A stretch of DNA of 54,783 nucleotides, from contig JAMCWK010000056.1 of NCBI GenBank assembly GCA_023481105.1, positions 1 to 54,783 on the forward strand, written 5' to 3'. Made by a program: the position numbers and the translations under genes. The notes below the pieces were generated by a model, which was not told the DNA's origin, ran no database searches, and was given only the letters and a program-made list of their open reading frames with translations. Positions 1 through 8,900 of this stretch are shown here, in pieces; the stretch's first letter is position 1; each line of letters begins with the position of its first letter. Source of the stretch: Acidobacteriota bacterium (lineage in GTDB: Bacteria > Acidobacteriota > Terriglobia > Acidiferrales > UBA7541).

Positions 1-2109
1 AAACTCGATGTCGACGGTTGGCGAAGGCGGCCGCTCGCCGATGGCTGTGCCCAGGTCGCGGCGGTCGCACATCAGCAGCAGCGTGGCCACCGACTCCAGC
101 GCGTGCAGCAAACCGAACATGCCCGCTTGGCGCTCGGAAATGGGGAAGGGAAGCGACTCCACGAGCGCGCGTTCGAGCGTCATCCAGTACGCGGTGGTGT
201 GCATTTCGTTTTCGGGAAGCTCGAGTTGTCCCGCGCCGACATTTTCGTTGGTGAAAAATTTGATTTTCTTGAAGCCTACAACCTGTGAGCGCACCAGCAC
301 GTCGCCGTGCGCGCGCTCCGCGGGCCCGGCGACGCTGGCGTGCTCCGCGGTTTCCAGCACGCGTACCTGCGTGTAGCGCACCGCGTCGGTGTAGTAGTCC
401 ACGTCCACGCGCTTCACGTAGGCTTTGCGCTCGTCGAAATCCAGCCGTTCGACGTGGTATTGCTGGCCCTCGTGCAAATAGATGGCCTTCGGATGCACAA
501 ACTCCAGCGCACTGGTGAAGTCCACTTCGCCGATGACTTCCGCTTCGCCGGTAATGTCAATAATCACGAAATTGTCGCTGGTCACCGAGCGCAGGCTGAT
601 GGTGTCCGCTGGGTACGCTTCCTGCGTCCAGTGCCAGTGTTCGCCGCTGCGGTGCAGGAAGCCGGCTTCTTCGAGCCGCGCGCATAGCTCCGGCAAATCC
701 ACATCGCCGAATTTCTCTTCCGCCTTCAGAGGCAGCTCGAAGGCAGCGCACTTTAGGTGGTTCACCAGGATTTCCAGGTTGTCCGGCTGAATGTAGCCAT
801 GTTCCGGTGATTTTCCGAGAAAATATTCCGGGTTCTTCACGATGTACTGATCCAGCGGCGCCGACGACGCCACCAGCACCGCGCACGAGCTTCCGCTGCG
901 GCGTCCGGCGCGCCCCGCGCGCTGCCAGGTGGAGGCAATCGTTCCCGGATAGCCGGCCATCACCGCCGTATCCAGCGAGCCGATGTCAATGCCCAGCTCT
1001 AGCGCGTTGGTGGAAACCACGCCGCGAATTCTGCCGTCGCGCAGCCCGCGCTCGATTTCGCGCCGCTCGCCCGGCAAATAGCCGCCGCGGTAGCCGCGAA
1101 TGGCCGCGGGCTGCCCCGGCGGCACCGGATTTGCTTCGCGCAGATACTTGAGCATGACTTCCGTGTGCAGACGGCTGTTGGCGAAGACGATGGTCTGTTG
1201 CCCGCGCTTCAGAAATTCCTGCGCCACGCGCGACGCCTCGTTGATGCAGCTTCGCCGGATGCCGAGAAAACGGTTGACGACCGGCGGATTGTAGAAGACG
1301 AGGAATTTTTCTGCGGCCGGTGCGCCGTTTTCGTCGAGCACATCCACCTCCGCTTCGATGAGGCGCGATGCTAGCTCGCCCGGATTGGCAATCGTCGCCG
1401 ACGAGCAGATGAATTGCGGGTCGGAGCCGTAGAATCGCGCGATGCGCCGCAGTCGCCGCAACACGTTGGCGAGGTGGCTGCCAAAGACGCCGCGATAGGT
1501 GTGCAATTCGTCGAGCACGATGAAATGTAAATTTTCGAACACGCGCGTCCACCGCGTGTGGTGCGGCAGAATGCCGGTGTGCAGCATGTCCGGATTGGTC
1601 AGGACAATGTGCCCTTTTTCGCGGATGGCGCGTCGCGCGTCGGTGGGAGTATCGCCGTCGTAGGTGAACACGCCGAAGGAATTTTCCAGCCGCTGCCCCA
1701 AATCGTGAAGTTCGGCGAGCTGATCCTGCGCCAGCGCCTTGGTAGGGAAGAGGTACATCGCGCGAGTGTCGGGGTTTTCCAGCACGGCATTCAACACGGG
1801 CAGGTTGTAGCAGAGCGTCTTGCCGGAGGCCGTCGGCGTCACCACGACGACGTTGCGCCCTGCGCGGACGCGTTCCGCCGCCGCGGCCTGGTGCGTGTAG
1901 AGATCGCGCACCCCTTTCGCTGCGTACGCCGCGACCAGCTCCGGGCGCACCCATTCCGGCATCGGCACGCACTGCGCCTCACGCGCGGAAATGTGGTGAA
2001 TGGACGTGATGACGTCGCCAGTGCGATCGCGCGCGGCCAGGTCCTCGATTGCGCCCAGCACGCCATCCGCCAACCCGCTTGATGTGCGCACCGCCAAAGA
2101 TTGCGCCAT
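1..2109 (-). CDS. DEAD/DEAH-box helicase, DUF1998 (YprA/MrfA/Hrq1-like) family, 3' end cut by window edge
   Basis: Open frame of 703 codons starting at ATG 2109-2107 and running off the left edge, so the C-terminus is missing. Superfamily 2 motifs are read directly: Walker A PTASGKT around residues 92-98, Walker B-like DELH at 200-203, SSAT (motif III), a GIDIG segment, and QRAGRAGR from residue 396 (motif VI). The combination of an N-terminal DNA helicase core with the LDELHTYRG and QRAGRAGR signatures is typical of YprA/MrfA/Hrq1-type ATP-dependent helicases, which act in DNA repair. The zinc-binding DUF1998 part expected at the C-terminus would lie outside the window, so the subfamily is inferred. 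Divergent from the TPR gene on the other side of a short intergenic region. Confidence 0.85.
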   Translation of the reverse strand, partial: MAQSLAVRTSSGLADGVLGAIEDLAARDRTGDVITSIHHISAREAQCVPMPEWVRPELVAAYAAKGVRDLYTHQAAAAERVRAGRNVVVVTPTASGKTLCYNLPVLNAVLENPDTRAMYLFPTKALAQDQLAELHDLGQRLENSFGVFTYDGDTPTDARRAIREKGHIVLTNPDMLHTGILPHHTRWTRVFENLHFIVLDELHTYRGVFGSHLANVLRRLRRIARFYGSDPQFICSSATIANPGELASRLIEAEVDVLDENGAPAAEKFLVFYNPPVVNRFLGIRRSCINEASRVAQEFLKRGQQTIVFANSRLHTEVMLKYLREANPVPPGQPAAIRGYRGGYLPGERREIERGLRDGRIRGVVSTNALELGIDIGSLDTAVMAGYPGTIASTWQRAGRAGRRSGSSCAVLVASSAPLDQYIVKNPEYFLGKSPEHGYIQPDNLEILVNHLKCAAFELPLKAEEKFGDVDLPELCARLEEAGFLHRSGEHWHWTQEAYPADTISLRSVTSDNFVIIDITGEAEVIGEVDFTSALEFVHPKAIYLHEGQQYHVERLDFDERKAYVKRVDVDYYTDAVRYTQVRVLETAEHASVAGPAERAHGDVLVRSQVVGFKKIKFFTNENVGAGQLELPENEMHTTAYWMTLERALVESLPFPISERQAGMFGLLHALESVATLLLMCDRRDLGTAIGERPPSPTVDIEF

Positions 2110-2252
2110 AGTCTCTCCTTCGCCTTTTGTTCGCTGAGGGTATCACGCGGTCCTGTTCGCTGCAACACGGTTTTTGACCTGGTTTTCTCGCATGGTGCCC
2201 ACTTTGCGCACATGGCAAACCCGAGTGCCATCTGCACGCGTCAAACCTTACG

Positions 2253-2258
2253 TATAAT
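2253..2258 (+). promoter_or_regulatory. Candidate -10 box (TATAAT) upstream of the TPR protein gene
   Basis: A consensus TATAAT lies 29 bases before the chosen ATG (2287), giving a leader of about 22 nt that contains the purine-rich GAGAGGGAG ribosome-binding site. No good -35 hexamer is visible at 16-18 bp. Confidence 0.4.
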
Positions 2259-2286
2259 GCCGGGCATTCGGAAGAGAGGGAGTTTG

Positions 2287-3360
2287 ATGCGCTCGCGCGC
2301 CATTGCCGTTCTGACACTGCTGGCCATCGTCTTGCTTTCGGCGCCGGCAGCGGCGGCGGCCAACGACCCTTCGCCGGAAGCGCTGGTGCAAACCGGCCAC
2401 TGGAAGCGCGCGCGGGCCGTACTCGAGCCGCGCGTGCAGGCCAATCCGAATGACGCGCAGGCGCTCTTCCTGCTGTCGCAAGTGCGCATGGCTTACCGCG
2501 ACTTCAAGGATGCGGTAGCCTTGGCGGAACGCGCCGCCGCACGGAATCCGAAAAGCGTGGAGTACCGCCAGCAGGTCGCGGAAGCCGTCTGTGAATTGGC
2601 CGGAAAGGAACGCTCGCTAGGATTGGGGCGCCGCTGCAAATCGGAACTGGAAGCCACTGCAGCCCTCGATCCCAATCATGTGGATTCGCGTTGGGGCTTG
2701 ATGGAATGGCACATGGAAGCGCCGTGGATTATCGGCGGAAGAAAAAGTGAAGCGCGCAAAATGCTGGCGGAAATCCAGCGCATCAATCCTTCGCGGGGAT
2801 ACATGGCGCAGAACCGCATGAACCAGTACGAGAAGAAAACCGACTCGCCGGAACCGCTGTTCCTGAAAGCGTTGGAAGCCAACCCCAAGAGCTATTCGAT
2901 CCGCATGACGCTTGTGAATTTTTATTTTTCGGACGGGCAAAAGAAATACGACCTTGCGGAGAAGCACGCCCGCGAAGCGCTCGCGCTCGATCCCGAACGC
3001 ACGGGAGGCTACGGAGGATTGGCCATCGTCTTCGCGCGGCAAAAGCGATGGAAAGAGCTGGACGCGATTCTGGCCCAGGCGGAAAAAAATGTGCCGGACA
3101 ACTTGGCCCCGTATTACAGCGCCGCAAACGTCTTGCTCGCGGACGGCAGCGATTTGCCGCGCGCCGAAAAATATTTTCGCAAGTATTTGACCATCGAGCC
3201 GGAGCCCAATGGGCCCACCCATGCCGACGCCCACTGGCGGCAGGCTCTCGTGCTCGAAAAAATGGGAAGAAAAGCAGAAGTGGTGCAAGAACTTCAGAAA
3301 GCTCTTCAGCTCAACCCCAACCACGAAGGCGCAAAGAAAGATCTTAAGCGACTCAAATAG
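2287..3360 (+). CDS. Exported tetratricopeptide-repeat protein
   Basis: 357 residues from ATG 2287, chosen because GAGAGGGAG precedes it and because it opens a clear signal peptide: MRSRA, a hydrophobic core, then an alanine-rich cleavage region ending near residue 25. The open frame extends further upstream but would place extra residues before the signal. The mature part is built from TPR-like helical pairs, for example the segments with ALFLLSQVRMAYRDFKDAV and the C-terminal HWRQALVLEKMGRKAEVV followed by LQKALQLNPNHEGAKKDLKRL. TPR proteins are protein-interaction scaffolds; no enzymatic domain is seen. Probably periplasmic. Converges on the M1 peptidase gene with only about 40 bp between stops. 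Confidence 0.8.
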   Translation: MRSRAIAVLTLLAIVLLSAPAAAAANDPSPEALVQTGHWKRARAVLEPRVQANPNDAQALFLLSQVRMAYRDFKDAVALAERAAARNPKSVEYRQQVAEAVCELAGKERSLGLGRRCKSELEATAALDPNHVDSRWGLMEWHMEAPWIIGGRKSEARKMLAEIQRINPSRGYMAQNRMNQYEKKTDSPEPLFLKALEANPKSYSIRMTLVNFYFSDGQKKYDLAEKHAREALALDPERTGGYGGLAIVFARQKRWKELDAILAQAEKNVPDNLAPYYSAANVLLADGSDLPRAEKYFRKYLTIEPEPNGPTHADAHWRQALVLEKMGRKAEVVQELQKALQLNPNHEGAKKDLKRLK

Positions 3361-3399
3361 CGCCGCCATTGAATTCCAGCGGAGAATCAGCCAGTCAGC

Positions 3400-5505
3400 T
3401 CACCCGGGGGCGCGCACGAATTCCTGCAACGCTTCGCGAGCGCTTTTCTCGCCTGCCGGCAATTCGCGCCAAGCCACTTTTGAGTCCATTGCTGGCGACT
3501 TGCTGGCCAGCCCGGCCTGTGCTTCTTTGGCCGCTTCGGCCATCCAGCCATTCCGCTTGGCGATTCGTGCGCGAAACACGTGCGACCATGCGCGGTAGAA
3601 ATCCGTATCCATTGCGTCCAGCGACGCCAGCTCCAGCACACTCCCCAACTCCCGCCTTGCTTCAGAAAGTTTTCCTGCGCGGTAGAGCATTCGCCCCATC
3701 ACAAATCGAATCTGTTGCTGATTGTCCGCCACATCGTCCGGATCGAGCTTCATTGCTTGCTGGCAGACTTCAACGGCTTGGCGGAACTCGCCTGTGTCTT
3801 CCAGTTCACGCACCTGCGCGAGCAACTTCTCTTGATCGCGGTTCCGCCGCGCGGCCTCTGTCCAGCGCAGCAGGCGCAGGTCGGGGTCAAGCGTCAACTG
3901 CGTCGCGGCCGCAGGCAGGTTCATCGAAAACGGAGTCACTGCACCGCGTGAGGCCACGGAATGCTTCACCGCACCCTTTTCGGTTTGCGCGCTCATTTCC
4001 ACGCGCACCTGAAAATCTGCGGGCACATTCTTCACCACAATTTCGCCAAGCAGCACGTTGGGCGCGTCCGACGGCAGCCTTCTCAGCGAAATTTCTGGAA
4101 TCTGCGTGCCGTTGATGAAGTATTCGAAAAACCAACCGAGGTCGCGCCCGGAAACTTCTTCGCAGATTTTGCGGAAATCGGCGATGGACGCGCTCCTGCC
4201 GGCAAATCGCTTGTAGTATTCGCGCAGGGCGCGGTCCACGCGCTCGCGGTCAATGACGGTTTCAAGCGTGCGCCACACCAGCAGCCCGCGCTGATAGAGT
4301 GTCGCGTAATTGACCTCCCACGGCTTGCGAAACAGTTGCAAGCCCAGCGCCAGCGGGCGCAGCGGCTCCGGCGCAAGTGCGTCGCGCATCGCACGTTGCA
4401 CTATGCGCCGCGCCTGCTCTGGCTCTTTTTCTTGCAGGTAGCGCCAGGCGAGATATTCCGCCAGACTCTCCGCTAGCCAGCCGTCCTCCGGACGTGCGAG
4501 CGTTACTTCAAGCGGAAACCATTGGTGCGCGATTTCATGCGGCAGAAATTCCGGCGCCCAGCCCGGATAGCCGTGGTACTTGATGACGTCCTCACTGACC
4601 ACCAGAAAACCCGGCGCGGAATAGCCAATCGCGCCCTGTTGCCCGGGAAAACCTTGGACAAGTGTAATGCTCCGGCTGCGTGGACCGTCCATTGCAACAA
4701 CATTGCTTTGGATGATTCGACTAACCGTTGCCCGCAAAGGCATTCCTAATTCCGTGCAGCCAACCCAGCGATACAGCCCCACGTGGAAGCTAAGTGGCGG
4801 TGAAGCAAAAATCGCGTCGGCCTGATGACAGCGAGCATCAACGCGCAAGCCCACAATTGACCGCGATGAGACACTTTGTTTAGTTTGCCAATGGAAAGGC
4901 GAACTAAATTTGATTCCAGGTTCCGACCAATTCCCGCTCGTCAACGCAAACCACCCAGGCGGCACGTAGATGCTGATGTCATTTTGTGTGAATGCCGAAA
5001 GATCCACCACCGGATACCAGCGCGAATCATCGCGCAGCAGGATGCCGTCCTTGGTGATGTAATCCAGCGCGCCGGGCAGCAACGTGCCTTCGTATTCAAA
5101 CGTGAGCTTGAATTCCTGTCCCGCCGCGGCCGCCTCCGCCAGCCACACCTGCAATCTCGGCGATCCCAATCTTCCGCTGCGCCGAAATTTCAGTTTTCGC
5201 TGTTGTGCATCGGTAACTTCCAGGATGTTTAGCCGCGGATTCAACTCCACTTCCACGGTTTCCACTTTTTGTTCTGCGCGCAGGGTCACCGTCGCTTTGG
5301 CGTGCAGAAAACTCTTTTCCGGCTCAAAGCGCACCTCAATTTCGTATTTTTCTGCTCGGACTTTTTGCGCATCGGCTCCTGCTGCTCGTGCGCCGCTCAC
5401 CGGAAGGGTGAGTAGCATAACCAAGGAAATGGGCGCGGCACGTAGCGCCCCTACTCCGAACCGGGCTTGGCATTTATGCGCGGTAGCCGATATACTTCTC
5501 TGCAT
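3400..5505 (-). CDS. M1-family-like zinc metallopeptidase with C-terminal TPR region
   Basis: About 701 residues. The gluzincin site is intact: HEIAH at residues 323-327 and the third zinc ligand Glu346, giving HExxH-x18-E. The N-terminal beta-rich domain (from about 50) resembles M1 enzymes. The GAMEN exopeptidase motif is not recognisable (GAIGYSAPGF stands at that place), so a classical aminopeptidase role is doubtful. The last 130 residues look like TPR helices. The start is uncertain: ATG 5505 gives an Arg-containing n-region and a hydrophobic core (SLVMLLTLPVSG) ending near AGA; ATG 5418 would leave almost no n-region. A GTAGGGGCG-type palindrome (5431-5454) encodes part of the n-region. 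Paralogue of the degenerate protein at 37988-40108. Confidence 0.75.
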   Translation of the reverse strand: MQRSISATAHKCQARFGVGALRAAPISLVMLLTLPVSGARAAGADAQKVRAEKYEIEVRFEPEKSFLHAKATVTLRAEQKVETVEVELNPRLNILEVTDAQQRKLKFRRSGRLGSPRLQVWLAEAAAAGQEFKLTFEYEGTLLPGALDYITKDGILLRDDSRWYPVVDLSAFTQNDISIYVPPGWFALTSGNWSEPGIKFSSPFHWQTKQSVSSRSIVGLRVDARCHQADAIFASPPLSFHVGLYRWVGCTELGMPLRATVSRIIQSNVVAMDGPRSRSITLVQGFPGQQGAIGYSAPGFLVVSEDVIKYHGYPGWAPEFLPHEIAHQWFPLEVTLARPEDGWLAESLAEYLAWRYLQEKEPEQARRIVQRAMRDALAPEPLRPLALGLQLFRKPWEVNYATLYQRGLLVWRTLETVIDRERVDRALREYYKRFAGRSASIADFRKICEEVSGRDLGWFFEYFINGTQIPEISLRRLPSDAPNVLLGEIVVKNVPADFQVRVEMSAQTEKGAVKHSVASRGAVTPFSMNLPAAATQLTLDPDLRLLRWTEAARRNRDQEKLLAQVRELEDTGEFRQAVEVCQQAMKLDPDDVADNQQQIRFVMGRMLYRAGKLSEARRELGSVLELASLDAMDTDFYRAWSHVFRARIAKRNGWMAEAAKEAQAGLASKSPAMDSKVAWRELPAGEKSAREALQEFVRAPG
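5431..5454 (-). repeat. GTAGGGGCG-family palindrome inside the 5' end of the M1 peptidase gene
   Basis: On the minus strand this reads GTAGGGGCGCTACG followed by TGCCGCGCCC, the same design as the copies after stop codons elsewhere in the window (for example 23191-23214). Here it lies in the signal-peptide coding region or just upstream of an alternative start. Confidence 0.6.
5467..5496 (+). promoter_or_regulatory. Sigma70-type promoter with almost no leader (TTGGCA-N18-TATACT)
   Basis: TTGGCA (5467-5472), an 18-bp spacer, then TATACT (5491-5496). Only seven bases separate the -10 box from the ATG at 5504, so the transcript should start at or one base before the start codon (leaderless). 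Confidence 0.55.
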
Positions 5506-5836
5506 GGCGCAATCGTATCTCATCTTCGACTTTGGAGCGAACGAGCAGGCGGCGCAGCAGGCGCGCCACAAGCTGGAAGGCTGGAAGCAGGCTTTCCGTC
5601 TCGGCAACAAGATCGTATTCAAGTTTGACCGCGAGCCCCCGGAAAAGAAAAACGGCGGCGAGCAGATTCGCATCTTAGTGAAGCTCGATTTCTCCGACCA
5701 CGAAAAGCTCTCGCTGCACCGCTGGCTGGAGCGCATCCCCGCGGAAGAACCCTTCAAGTCCGCATCACTGCGAGTGCAGCGCGCCGGGGAAGACGGCTAC
5801 GCCACCACTGCTGAACGCTTTGAGGCGCTCGCCTAG
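5504..5836 (+). CDS. Small hypothetical protein, 110 residues
   Basis: Starts at ATG 5504, immediately downstream of a good -10 box; no Shine-Dalgarno sequence is present, consistent with leaderless translation. The protein is hydrophilic, without signal peptide or membrane segment, and rich in charged residues (for example FKFDREPPEKKNGGEQIRIL and DFSDHEKLSLHRWLERIP). I do not recognise a family. Its first codons overlap the most upstream possible start of the divergent M1 peptidase gene by two bases, which suggests that the two genes share a compact control region. It ends before a strong hairpin. Confidence 0.65.
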   Translation: MAQSYLIFDFGANEQAAQQARHKLEGWKQAFRLGNKIVFKFDREPPEKKNGGEQIRILVKLDFSDHEKLSLHRWLERIPAEEPFKSASLRVQRAGEDGYATTAERFEALA

Positions 5837-5863
5837 TTTTCACCTCGCTGCACCAAGAATATT

Positions 5864-5921
5864 GGGGAGCCACTTTCCCGTCCCGAGCCTTCGGGACGGG
5901 ACGCAGGCTCCCCATTGTTTT
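5864..5921 (+). terminator. Nested hairpin terminator between convergent genes
   Basis: GGGGAGCC (5864-5871) pairs with GGCTCCCC (5906-5913), enclosing a second perfect stem CCCGTCCCGA (5877-5886)/TCGGGACGGG (5891-5900) with loop GCCT. ATTGTTTTT follows on the plus strand, so it can terminate the 5504-5836 transcript; the hairpin also faces the convergent IPT-protein gene. Confidence 0.7.
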
Positions 5922-5941
5922 TCGGCAGCGCCGTCGCTGCG

Positions 5942-8900
5942 CTAGTTCACTGTGAAGGTGACCGGATTGCTTGTTCCGGCGGCGTTGAACACGGTGACGT
6001 CGCGCGGCCCGACCGGCGCACCCGCGGCGATGGTCAGCTTCATGGTGATAGTCGTCCCATTGTTCAAGATTTGCACATTGCTAATGGTTACGCCGGACCC
6101 GCTGATGGCGACGGAGCCGCCTTGAAATTGCGATCCCTGCAGCGTCACCGACACGATTGTGCCGCGCGCGCCGCCGGTCGGGCTGATGGAGGTGATCGAC
6201 GGCAGCCCGACAGCCTTGAACCATTGTGTGCCGGACGTGCCGCCCGGAGTCGTGACACTAATCAGCCGGTTGCCTATTGCGGCCCCGCTGGCGACTGTGA
6301 AGTCTGCGGTGACGGTCGTCGCATTCACCAGCACTACGTTGCTCGCCGTCAGCCCCACTGTGCCAGAAATGTTCAGGGTAACCGGCGCGACGAAGTTGGT
6401 CCCCGACAATGTGACCGGCACCACGCTCCCTTGCGCTCCCTGGTTCGGGCTGATGCTGGCGAGCGTCGGCGCCGGCTGGCTGCTGATGACGATGCTGAGC
6501 GCATTCGATGCGGTCTGGGCGATGCCGTCCGTCACCACGGCCGTAAAGTTGAATGTGCCGGCCATTGTGGGAGTGCCGCTGAGCGCACCCGTGCTGCCAT
6601 CCAGGTTCACGCCGTTTGGCAGCGCACCGGATGAAATGCTCCAGCCATACGGCAATGTGCCGCCCGTGGCCGCCAATGAAGCGTTGTAGCTCAAGGCAAC
6701 TTGGCCGCCGGGAAGGGAAGTCGTCGTCACGGAAACGGCCGGGTTAACGGCAATGCTGAGTGCCTCGCTGTCCGTTTGGCCGAATGCATCTGTAACCGTG
6801 ACCGTAAAGTTGAATGTGCCGGCCACAGTGGGAGTGCCACTTAACGCCCCCGTGATGCTATTCAGATTCACGTTGTTGGGCAGCGCGCCAGAGGTAATGC
6901 TCCACGAGTACGGCAACGTTCCGCCGGTGGCCTGGACCGATGCATTGTAGGAGATTCCCACTTGTCCGCCCGGCAAGGAGCTGGGCGTAATTGCCGGCGC
7001 AGTCGCGATGGAGATGCTGAGCACTGCGCTCGCCGTGTTGCTGAGCGCATCGGTGACCATGGCCGTGAATCCAAAGACGCCGCTGCCCGTTGGCGTGCCG
7101 CTAATGGCACCTGTTCCCGGAGTGAGATTCAGCCCACCCGGCAATGCGCCGCTGGTGAGCGACCACGTGTAGGGTGGGGAGCCTCCCGTGGCGGTGAGCG
7201 TCGCATTGTAAGAAGCTCCCACTTCCCCGTTCGGCAACGAAGACGTGCTAACGCTTAGCGGGGCGCTAGCGCCATTGACGGTGAAAGATTGTGATGCACT
7301 GGTGCCCGCGCCGGTCGTCACCGTCACATTTCTCGGCCCGCCCGGTGCGCCCGCGTTGATGTTCAGAGTGCAAGTAATCTGCCCGTTGTTGACCACGTTC
7401 AAATTTGTAACGGAAACGTCTCCGCCGCTCACGTTTACGACGCTGGTCGTAGTGAAGTTGGTTCCTGCTAGGGAGACGTTTACGGCTGTTCCCGGATCGC
7501 CGTTCGCGGGCGTCACCGACGCCAGCGTCGGCGGGCTTGCGCCTCCGTTGACAGTGAACACGACTGCATTGCTCGTCCCAGCAGGATTCACCACCGTGAC
7601 GTTGCGCGGGCCGGAAGGCGCATTGGCCGCGATGTTGAATTTGGCGGTGAACTTCGTGCCGCCGTTCAGAATCAACATGTTGCTCAGCGTGATGCCGTTG
7701 CCGGCGACGAGCAGATCGCCCCCGGTGAATTCCGAGCCCAAAACAGTCACGGCTACGGCCGCGCTGGGATTGCCGCTAGTCGGACTCATGGAATTGATCA
7801 CCGGCACGCCCACAACTTTCCAGATAACCGTGCCGCTGGTCCCCCCGGCCGTGGTCACGCTGACGTTGCGGTTACCCAGAGCGGCATTCAGGGCCACGGC
7901 CAGATCCACAGTGGCTTGCGTGCTGCTGGTGACGTTCACGTTGCTGGGAGTCACCAGCGTCCCGCTCACATTCACGCTCATTCCCGCCACGAAATTTGTT
8001 CCTGTCAGCGTATGCGTGCCGGTGACGCCGATGTAACCGCGGTTGGGGCTGATGGAGGCCAGTGTAGGCGCTGCGACTGCGTTCACTGTGAACGGTGCGG
8101 AAGTGGTGACTTCCGTGCCCGTCGTCACCGTGACATTGCGAGTACCCGTGGCGGCACTTGCGCCAATATTGAACGTGGCGGTTATCGAGGTCGCGCTGGA
8201 AACTGTCACGTTGCTGGCGGTGACGTTGGAGCCGCTAATGCCGATTACGCTCGTGCCCTGCACCCAGTTCGTGTTTTGCCCGGTCAGCGTCACATTGACG
8301 TTGGTGCCCTGCACTCCGCTGGACGGAATAACAGACACCAGCGTGGGTGTTGGCGTGCTCCCGCTGAACGTAGTATTCGCAACCCACGTGGCCCATTTAT
8401 TGGATACGTTGGCCCAACCGGCGAAGCCGATGACGTTGAGGTTGTCCGCAGGATCGTTGGCAATGGCGTTGTAGTCCCCCCAGCGCCCGGAAGTATTCGT
8501 GCTCGTGCCTGCCTTGATGAGCGCGCTGGGCTGAATGGCGCTGTCCGCAGGCTGCATACCGGTGGCGTACATGGACGCAAATTCCGTCGAGCTCGACCGG
8601 CTCATGAACATGTACATGTTCCCCGCGGCGTCGTCCGTAACCGCCGGGAAATAGTAGTGCGTGCCGGGCTGCGTGTAAGTGATGTCTTTCAGCACGGTAT
8701 TGCTGGTCGTGTTGCCGCGGAAATAGCGAACCGCCGCCAGCCCGCTGAACGATTCGCCGAAGGCTCCGTGAATCACGCCGCTGCGCCACACCACGTCGTA
8801 CATGCGGTCGTCGTTCGTGGCCACCAAAGTTCCGGTGCCCGGTTGCGGTGCGTCGGGTGGGACGGCGAAGTTGCCCACGGTAAATGTCGTTTGCCGGACT

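Noticed and set aside
986..1972. 328-codon Arg-rich open frame within the helicase gene
   Set aside because: It is another minus-strand frame over the helicase, whose own frame has all SF2 motifs.
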